DNA of 8,791 bases from Anaerolineae bacterium (GTDB lineage: Bacteria > Chloroflexota > Anaerolineae > B4-G1), in NCBI GenBank assembly GCA_030612585.1, contig JAUWNP010000189.1, positions 1 through 8,791 of the forward strand. The letters run 5' to 3'. The position numbers were made by a program, and so were the translations under genes. Shown in pieces: positions 1 to 5,373 of the stretch. The notes beneath the pieces were generated by a model, which saw only the letters and a program-made list of their open reading frames with translations, did not search any database and was not told the DNA's origin. The first letter of the stretch is position 1. Every line of letters begins with the position of its first letter.

Positions 1-139
1 TCGTCGTCTGAGCAAGGATTATGAAGTGCTCACCGAAACCAGTGAGGCGATGGTATACGCTGCCATGACTCGCGTGATGCTCAGACGCCTGGGGCGTCCC
101 CAGGCCGCCAGCCCGTAGGAATTTTCAGACATGCTCTAA
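1..139 (+). mobile_element. Right end of an insertion sequence (IS5-like), left part outside window
   Basis: The 3' end of a transposase reading frame is followed within about 20 bases by a sequence at 120-139 (AATTTTCAGACATGCTCTAAG region) that resembles the outer end of an IS terminal inverted repeat. The other end is not in the window, so neither the inverted repeat nor the target duplication can be confirmed. The boundary at about 139 is an estimate. The IS5-like assignment rests on the C-terminal transposase signature only. Confidence 0.6.
2..118 (+). CDS. Transposase, C-terminal fragment (DDE, IS5-like)
   Basis: The frame starting at base 2 is open from the window edge to a TAG at 116-118 and encodes 38 residues beginning RRLSKDYEVLTETSEAMVYA. 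The pattern RRLxKDYE.L.ETSEAM.Y.AM..LMLRRL is typical of the extreme C-terminus of IS5-type DDE transposases, just after the catalytic glutamate region. The N-terminal part, including the catalytic Asp residues, lies upstream of the window, so it cannot be told whether the gene is intact. The reading frame is clean to its natural stop, and the likely IS end follows immediately, suggesting an undamaged 3' end. Confidence 0.8.
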   Translation, partial: RRLSKDYEVLTETSEAMVYAAMTRVMLRRLGRPQAASP

Positions 140-156
140 GATATTGAGAAGATACA

Positions 157-294
157 TTGGATCAAGTACGTGGAGACCAAGAAACCGGGTTTTTCGTACA
201 GGAAGACCTCCCTGGCAGCAGAAAAGCGCCTATTAAGCAATACCACTTCGCTTGTGGAGCACTAAAAAACCTGGTTTCTGCTTGGATCAAGTAC
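157..294. repeat. Small MITE-like element: inverted arms with 13-bp direct flanks
   Basis: Bases 180-194 (AGAAACCGGGTTTTT) and 265-279 (AAAAACCTGGTTTCT) are inverted copies with one mismatch. They are bracketed by two exact copies of TTGGATCAAGTAC at 157-169 and 282-294. The interior (about 195-264) has no coding signal. The layout of direct repeat, inverted arm, unique core, inverted arm, direct repeat is what a short non-autonomous element leaves, but it could also be a local duplication around two copies of the palindromic repeat seen at 1597 and 8359. It fills the region between the IS end and the membrane-protein gene. Confidence 0.5.
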
Positions 295-297
295 AAC

Positions 298-302
298 GAG
301 GT
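298..302 (+). promoter_or_regulatory. Ribosome binding site that sets the start at 312
   Basis: GAGGT at 298-302 lies nine bases before ATG 312. The in-frame upstream ATG at 252 has no comparable site, and translation from it would give 20 residues (MWSTKKPGFC...) that are simply the translated palindromic repeat. This favours ATG 312. Confidence 0.6.
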
Positions 303-311
303 AGATTGCTG

Positions 312-3300
312 ATGAACGATCAACCCAAGCGGGGGCAGAGGGCTCTCGGTACGGCGCTGCTACTCGCCTCCATTCTGCTGGTGGGAGGTTACCTGCGTTT
401 CACGGGCCTGAATTGGGATGAGGGGCAGTGGATCCACCCTGACGAGGGGCATATGCGGATGACCCTCTCAGCCATCAGGATGCCGGACAGTCTCTCGCTC
501 TACTTCGACACGCACAACTCCCCGCTTAACGTGCGCAATAGTGGCGGTCGGTACAGTTATGGCACGCTGCCACTCTTCCTGACCCGCCTGACGGCTGAGT
601 GGCTCGACCGGGCGTGTGGTGAATCCCCCGACAGATTGAGCACAGCCGTGGTGTCGCTGCTCGTGGGGCCTGCGGCTGCTGAATGTGGGCCGGGTACCTT
701 CACCGGCTTTCGCAGCGCGCAGGTGGGGCGGGCGCTCTCGGCGCTGGCCGATCTGGGGACCGTGTTCCTCATCTACCTGATCGGACGCCGTCTGTACGGG
801 GAGACGACGGGGCTGCTTGCCGCAGGGTTGGGGGCACTGACGGCATTCTCTATCCAGCAGGCTCACTTCTTCACCGTGGATAGTATGGCCTGCTTTTTCA
901 CCACACTGACTGTTTACCTCTCGGTGCGCGCGGGCCAATCGGGGGACTGGCTCAGTTTCGGGCTGGCAGGACTGGCCACCGGCCTGGCCATGGCCTGCAA
1001 GGTTGACGCGGCTCTGGCCTCTCTCCTCGTCGTGCTGGCCGCAGTTCAAATCCCAAATCCCAAATCCCAAACCCCAACCTCCCCCTCCCATACCCCCACA
1101 CCCCCACACACTTCTTTCCTCTCCATCTTCCTCCGCCTTGTTCTCGCTGGCCTGTTGGCATTGGTCGCCTTCCGTATTGCCCAGCCCTATGTTTTTGAAG
1201 GTCCAGGTTTCTTCGGCGTGCGGCCCAGCCCGGAGTGGCTCGACCGGTTGGATCAGATACGCGTTGAGCAGAGCGGCGAGGCGGATTTGCCGTGGGGCCG
1301 GCAGTGGACGAATCGTGCGCCTATCTTGTTCCCCTGGATCAACATGGTTGTCTGGGGCATGGGGTTGCCACTGGGCCTGGCCGCCTGGGCAGGTTGGGCA
1401 GTAGCGGGTTTTGAGTTATGGCGCGGGAAGCGTACCCACCTGATCCCGTGGGTCTGGGTAAGCCTCGTGTTCCTTTACCAGGCCACCCGCTGGGTCAAGG
1501 CCATGCGCTACTCTCTGTCCCTGTATCCCATTTTCATTATCCTGGCCGCCTATCTGCTAATGCGCCTGGTCAATCTGCCCCGCGGTACGGGGTCAAAGAA
1601 ACCAGGTTTTTTCCGAAAAACCTGGTTTCTGGTCGCTAGTCATATACCGTTGGTCTTATGCGTGGCTGGAACCGCTTTGTGGGCCAGCGCAGTCTTCTCC
1701 ATCTACCAACGTTCCCATACGCGCCTGGCGGCTTCACGCTGGATCTATGCTCACGTCCCGCTCGGCGCTACGGTGGCCAACGAGCATTATGACTGGGGAG
1801 TGCCGCTGCGAATAGACGGGCACGATCCCTTCAACGGGATGTACAATGGCTTTGAGATGCAGCACTATAACGAGGATACGTGGGAAAAGCGGACGCAACT
1901 ATTTGACTGGCTCGACGAGGCGGACTACGTTTTTATGGCCAGCAACCGGCTCTATGGCTCTATCGCTCGCCTGCCGGCCCGCTACCCACTGACGACCGAG
2001 TATTACCGGGCGCTCTTCGCCGGCGAACTGGGCTTCGAGTTGGCAGCCGATTTCACCTCCCGCCCGGCCTTTGGCCCGTTCCAGTTCCCCGATCAGGAGA
2101 ATCCTTTCCCGCTGATGGAGGCGGGGTATACATATCAGACTGAGCCTATCGTGGTGCGCCTGCCGCCGGCTGAGGAGGCTTTCAGCGTCTACGACCACCC
2201 CCGCGTGCTCATCTTCCGCAAGACGGATGGTTATTCCCGCCAGCGCGTGGAGGAGGTGTTGGGTGGGATTGACGTGGAGCACGCTCTGCACGGGCTTACC
2301 CCCAGGCAGGCTACTGGCGCTCCTGAAAATCTACTGGAACTTGTTCAATGCCTGGAGGAGGCGCTGGGCGACATGAATTTGGAGCAGGCTCTTGAGATCA
2401 TCAGGGTTGCTCCTGGGCTCTTGGAGTTCGACTCCGAGGCCTGGGCCGATCAGCAGGCGGGTGGCACCTGGGCGGAGATGTTCGACCGCGACAGTCTTCT
2501 CAACCGGTATCCAGCGCTGGCGGCGGTCGCCTGGTGGGCCGTCGTGACCGTTTTGGGCTGGCTGGCTTTCCCGCTCATGTTCGTCGCGCTCCCAGCCCTG
2601 CGCGACCGGGGCTACGGACTGGCGCGGGTATTGGGGCTGCTGCTCATTGCTTATCTCACGTGGCTGGCTGCCAGCCTGCGGGTCTTGCCGAACACACGCT
2701 CCACTATCGTGTACATGGTGCTGCTCCTGGCGCTGGCCGGCGGTGGGGTGGGGTGGTTCAAGCGGGCCGAGTTGTCTCGTTTTCTACGGAACCGCTGGCG
2801 GCTGCTCCTGCTGACCGAGGGGCTCTTCGCTTTGCTGTACGTGGTGTGGATAGGCGCGCGGCTCCTGCATCCTGATCTGTGGCATCCGATCGTCGGCGGC
2901 GAGAAGCCGATGGTCTTCGCCTATCTCAACGCGGTGATGAAGTCCACCTGGTTCCCGCCCTACAACCCCTGGTTCTCCGGCAGTTACGTCAACTACTACT
3001 ACTTCGGCTTCGTCATCGTCGGCACGCTGATTAAGTTGCTGGGCATCGTGCCGGCGGTGGCCTACAATCTGATGGTGCCGCTCCTGTTCGCGCTGACCGG
3101 TGTAGGGGCCTTCTCCGTCGCCTATAACCTCTTCGACGGGCGCGACGGGCGCGAGGAGCACGAGGATCACGAGGAGCGCGAGCGTGGACGCTTGCTGGCG
3201 GGAGTGACGGCGCTCGGTTTCACCGTCCTGCTGGGCAACCTGGGCGTCGTGCGGCTCATCCGCGCGGCGCTCATCAGGCTGGGCGGTGAGCCTTTCCCCA

Positions 3301-5054
3301 GCACGATTCCTGGCTTCGCCGAGACGGTGACGATGTTCAAGGGATTGTGGCAGATGATCGCCCACGGCGCGACGCTCGCATTGCGCCCCGAATCCTGGTA
3401 CTGGGAGCCAACCCGCATTATCCCGGCCGCGCCGGGGGAGGTGGGCCCTATCTCCGAGTTCCCGGCCTTCACCTTCCTCTACGCTGACCCGGACGCGGGC
3501 ATGATCTCTTTCTCGCTGGTACTGCTGGCGTTGGCGATCGTGGTCTACTGGGCACGCACGTCGCGCCCTGGCTGGCTCAGCCTGGTTCTGGGCGGTCTGG
3601 CCATCGGCGCGCTCCGCCCGGCCAACACGTGGACCTTCCCCACCTTCCTGATGTTAGGTCTGGCTGGCTTGTTGGTGGGGGCGTGGGCAGGGGGACACGG
3701 GGATACGGAGACGCGGGGACACGGAGACGTGGGGACACGGAGACGCGGGGACACGGGGACGCGGAGACGCGGGGCAGGGGAGCGATTCTCCATTCTCCAT
3801 TCTCCATTCTCCATTCTCAATTCTCAATTCTCAATTCTCCTGACGGCGTTCGCCTGGCGTGCCCTCTTGCTCATTGGCCTGACGGTGCTGCTCTACCTGC
3901 CCTATATTCAGCACTACGCGGCGGGCTATACGTCGGTCGAGAAGTGGCACGGGTCGCACACGCCGTTCGGGATTTATCTCTGGATCCACGGCATTCTGTT
4001 GTTTCCACTGTTGACCCGCTTGCTGATCGAGGTATACCGGGTCGTCGTTGGACGTGGGGGATTGGGGATTGGGGATTGGAGATTGGGGATTAGGTATTGG
4101 AAATTGGTCATTGGTTCATTGGTCATTGGTTCATTGGTTGTTGGCCTGGTGTTGTTCTTTATGGACTACGAGGTGGCGCTGATGACGGTGCCGGTGGCTG
4201 TGCTCGTCGCTTGCTTGATCTTTGCGCCGGGGACACCGGCGAGCCAGCGGCTCCTGTGGCTGATGGTAGGTGAGGCGATGGCGATTGGCCTGGGCGTCGA
4301 GATCGTCGTGCTCAAGGGTGACATTGGGCGCATGAACACTGTCTTCAAGTTTTACTTGCAGGCGTGGATCTTGCTCTCGGTCGCGGCGGCGGTCAGCCTG
4401 GCGTGGGTGCGCGAGCGCGGACGACACTGGCAGCCGGAGCGACGCAAACTCTGGTGGGGCGGGATGGTGGCGCTTATCCTCGGCGGCGCGCTCTTTCTCC
4501 CCTTCGGCATCCGCGCCCGTGCCATTGGTCGTATGACACCGGGAGTGGGCGTGACGCTGGACGGGATGGCCTTTATGGAAGACGGTCTCGTGTTCGACGG
4601 TGATCCCGAACGGGGTGGGCAGGAGATTCCGCTGGCCGGCGACTATGGTGCCATCCGCTGGATGCAGGACAACATCAAGGGCTCGCCGGTCATCCTGGAG
4701 GGGCTGGGGCATCGGGAGTATCTGTGGTGCAATCGTATCTCCATCTACACCGGTCTGCCGGCCGTGATAGGTTGGCGCTGGCACCAGGTGCAGCAACGGC
4801 TTGGGGTGCTGCCTGGCACGACGGTTGACCAGCGGCGGGACGACGTGGGCGAGTGTTACGACACGACCGACGTGACCCGGGCGCTGGGTCTTCTGGCCCG
4901 CTACGACGTGCGCTACGTCTACGTGGGCGAGTACGAGCGGGCGTACTACGATCCGGAGGGGTTGGCCAAGTTCGACGAGATGGCTGCCGATGGGCTGCTG
5001 CGGGTGGTGTACGAGGCGCAGGGGGTGAGGATTTATGAGGTGGTGGGTTGGTAG
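312..5054 (+). CDS. Large membrane glycosyltransferase: GT39-like half fused to Chlor_Arch_YYY (DUF2298) half
   Basis: This encodes a 1580-residue polytopic membrane protein. Residues about 11-30 form the first transmembrane segment, followed by HPDEG (42-46), which matches the acidic first-loop motif of GT-C enzymes, and HFFTVDS (185-191), typical of GT39/PMT_2-like proteins that transfer sugars from polyprenyl-phosphate donors on the outer membrane face. Residues about 486-637 look soluble and extracytoplasmic; 638-730 is a linker. From about 730 a second multi-helix half carries WFSGSYVNYYYFGF (NYYYFG at 894-899), the signature of the Chlor_Arch_YYY family found in Chloroflexi and Archaea, and ends in a soluble tail with GLPAVIGWRWHQ (1481-1492), also family-like. 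The acceptor and sugar are unknown. The start at 312 is supported by GAGGT at 298-302. Oddly, the frame runs through at least five short-repeat arrays and one palindrome, mostly in loops, and its TAG stop lies inside an octamer array. No terminator was seen after it. Family call is firm, exact activity is inferred. Confidence 0.88.
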   Translation: MNDQPKRGQRALGTALLLASILLVGGYLRFTGLNWDEGQWIHPDEGHMRMTLSAIRMPDSLSLYFDTHNSPLNVRNSGGRYSYGTLPLFLTRLTAEWLDRACGESPDRLSTAVVSLLVGPAAAECGPGTFTGFRSAQVGRALSALADLGTVFLIYLIGRRLYGETTGLLAAGLGALTAFSIQQAHFFTVDSMACFFTTLTVYLSVRAGQSGDWLSFGLAGLATGLAMACKVDAALASLLVVLAAVQIPNPKSQTPTSPSHTPTPPHTSFLSIFLRLVLAGLLALVAFRIAQPYVFEGPGFFGVRPSPEWLDRLDQIRVEQSGEADLPWGRQWTNRAPILFPWINMVVWGMGLPLGLAAWAGWAVAGFELWRGKRTHLIPWVWVSLVFLYQATRWVKAMRYSLSLYPIFIILAAYLLMRLVNLPRGTGSKKPGFFRKTWFLVASHIPLVLCVAGTALWASAVFSIYQRSHTRLAASRWIYAHVPLGATVANEHYDWGVPLRIDGHDPFNGMYNGFEMQHYNEDTWEKRTQLFDWLDEADYVFMASNRLYGSIARLPARYPLTTEYYRALFAGELGFELAADFTSRPAFGPFQFPDQENPFPLMEAGYTYQTEPIVVRLPPAEEAFSVYDHPRVLIFRKTDGYSRQRVEEVLGGIDVEHALHGLTPRQATGAPENLLELVQCLEEALGDMNLEQALEIIRVAPGLLEFDSEAWADQQAGGTWAEMFDRDSLLNRYPALAAVAWWAVVTVLGWLAFPLMFVALPALRDRGYGLARVLGLLLIAYLTWLAASLRVLPNTRSTIVYMVLLLALAGGGVGWFKRAELSRFLRNRWRLLLLTEGLFALLYVVWIGARLLHPDLWHPIVGGEKPMVFAYLNAVMKSTWFPPYNPWFSGSYVNYYYFGFVIVGTLIKLLGIVPAVAYNLMVPLLFALTGVGAFSVAYNLFDGRDGREEHEDHEERERGRLLAGVTALGFTVLLGNLGVVRLIRAALIRLGGEPFPSTIPGFAETVTMFKGLWQMIAHGATLALRPESWYWEPTRIIPAAPGEVGPISEFPAFTFLYADPDAGMISFSLVLLALAIVVYWARTSRPGWLSLVLGGLAIGALRPANTWTFPTFLMLGLAGLLVGAWAGGHGDTETRGHGDVGTRRRGDTGTRRRGAGERFSILHSPFSILNSQFSILLTAFAWRALLLIGLTVLLYLPYIQHYAAGYTSVEKWHGSHTPFGIYLWIHGILLFPLLTRLLIEVYRVVVGRGGLGIGDWRLGIRYWKLVIGSLVIGSLVVGLVLFFMDYEVALMTVPVAVLVACLIFAPGTPASQRLLWLMVGEAMAIGLGVEIVVLKGDIGRMNTVFKFYLQAWILLSVAAAVSLAWVRERGRHWQPERRKLWWGGMVALILGGALFLPFGIRARAIGRMTPGVGVTLDGMAFMEDGLVFDGDPERGGQEIPLAGDYGAIRWMQDNIKGSPVILEGLGHREYLWCNRISIYTGLPAVIGWRWHQVQQRLGVLPGTTVDQRRDDVGECYDTTDVTRALGLLARYDVRYVYVGEYERAYYDPEGLAKFDEMAADGLLRVVYEAQGVRIYEVVGW
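1047..1112 (+). repeat. Heptamer CAAATCC array plus C/A-rich array inside the membrane-protein gene
   Basis: Units of CAAATCC at 1047-1053, 1054-1060 and 1061-1067, then CAAACCC at 1068-1074, run into a C-rich stretch with ACCCCCAC-like octamers up to about 1112. In the protein this becomes a Pro/Thr/Ser-rich loop (about residues 246-267) between two hydrophobic segments. No stop is introduced. Confidence 0.8.
1597..1630. repeat. Palindromic repeat (15-bp stem) inside the membrane-protein gene
   Basis: AGAAACCAGGTTTTT (1597-1611) pairs perfectly with AAAAACCTGGTTTCT (1616-1630) around a TCCG loop. It is the same family as the arms at 180-279 and the palindrome at 8359-8392. It is translated as a loop containing KKPGFFRKTWF (about residues 429-440) between two transmembrane segments. 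A strong mRNA hairpin is expected here, within the coding region. Confidence 0.85.
3153..3179 (+). repeat. Three 9-base units coding a charged loop
   Basis: GAGGAGCAC, GAGGATCAC and GAGGAGCGC follow one another in frame and encode EEHEDHEER (residues 948-956). The run makes a highly charged loop just after a transmembrane helix in the YYY half. The period of nine keeps the frame automatically. Confidence 0.6.
3691..3770 (+). repeat. Octamer array, ten units of GGRGAYRY type, inside the membrane-protein gene
   Basis: Ten consecutive 8-base units at 3691-3770 follow GG(G/A)GA(C/T)(A/G)(C/T), for example GGGGACAC and GGAGACGC. They translate to a Gly/Asp/Thr/Arg-rich loop. The array is immediately followed, after a short G-rich spacer, by the heptamer array at 3785. 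Confidence 0.88.
3785..3840 (+). repeat. Heptamer array, eight units of ATTCTCC/ATTCTCA, inside the membrane-protein gene
   Basis: Five of the eight units are ATTCTCC (3785-3812 and 3834-3840) and three are ATTCTCA (3813-3833). The unit length is not a multiple of three, so the frame cycles and gives FSILHSP/FSILNSQ seven-residue peptide repeats. Together with the octamer array the block 3691-3840 is 150 bases, exactly 50 codons. Confidence 0.88.
4057..4135 (+). repeat. Decaying GGGGATT heptamer array inside the membrane-protein gene
   Basis: Units start as exact GGGGATT (4057-4077), then drift to GGAGATT, AGGTATT, GGAAATT, GGTCATT, and finally alternate GGTCATT with GGTTCATT (4106-4135). 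The first half encodes a loop, and the second half encodes LVIGSLVIGSLV, the start of a predicted membrane helix (about residues 1265-1285). Confidence 0.85.
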
Positions 5055-5076
5055 ATTGGTAGATTGGTGGATTGGT
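5045..5076 (+). repeat. Octamer array spanning the stop codon of the membrane-protein gene
   Basis: Four 8-base units (GGGTTGGT, AGATTGGT, AGATTGGT, GGATTGGT) cover 5045-5076. The TAG stop at 5052-5054 is created at the junction of the first and second unit, so the final residues (GW) and the stop belong to the repeat. Confidence 0.75.
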
Positions 5077-5373
5077 TGGTGGAGAGGTAGGACGATGTGC
5101 GCAGAGTGGAGGGTGGCGGCTGAGCGCTATCAGAAGGCTGGTCGTTGTTCTGATGAAAAGGCTTGTCTTGAGCGCAGTCGAAGGGCGCGGCGGGCTTTTG
5201 GTATGTGGGCCGGGCGGGCCGACCTGGACGAGGAGTGGCTGGCCCAGGGGCGCGCGCGTTGGCGGCGCCGATTTGCTCCCTCCCCAGTCGCGGGGGAGGA
5301 CCGAGGTGGGGGTTAGACGAGGGGGCCGGGGGGTATGGAGGCGATTGAGGACACGTTGCGGAGGAAGTGGACG
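5055..5373. other. Noncoding gap filled with dispersed-repeat fragments
   Basis: I see no gene here. The stretch holds the rest of the octamer array (to 5076), a CTTGAGCGCAGTCGAAGG motif (5167-5184) that I recall as a common dispersed repeat in Chloroflexi, a weak hairpin of CTCCCC (5280-5285) with GGGGAG (5293-5298), and a G-rich end, GGGGGCCGGGGGGTA (5321-5335), identical to the 3' end of the repeat copy at 8291-8327. Small open frames exist but consist of translated repeat. No clear promoter was recognised, though one for the downstream ATPase would be expected here. Confidence 0.6.
5360..5364 (+). promoter_or_regulatory. Ribosome binding site that sets the start at 5374
   Basis: GGAGG at 5360-5364 lies nine bases before ATG 5374. 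The upstream in-frame ATG at 5335 is preceded only by the G-rich end of a dispersed repeat. The conserved part of the protein (FVGR) begins five residues after ATG 5374, which agrees with this start. Confidence 0.65.

Noticed and set aside
252..311. Upstream extension of the membrane protein from ATG 252
   Set aside because: The added 20 residues are translated palindromic repeat, no ribosome site precedes ATG 252, and GAGGT stands at a good distance from ATG 312.
2784..3365. Minus-strand open frame of 193 codons inside the membrane-protein gene
   Set aside because: The opposite strand carries the conserved YYY motif and clear membrane helices; the minus-strand product is low-complexity and without family features.
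5035..5316. Possible small gene of 93 codons between the membrane-protein and ATPase genes
   Set aside because: It starts inside the octamer array and overlaps the end of the previous gene. Its middle (CLERSRRARR) is translated dispersed repeat, and the end is a G-rich repeat. No conserved pattern or ribosome site was seen.
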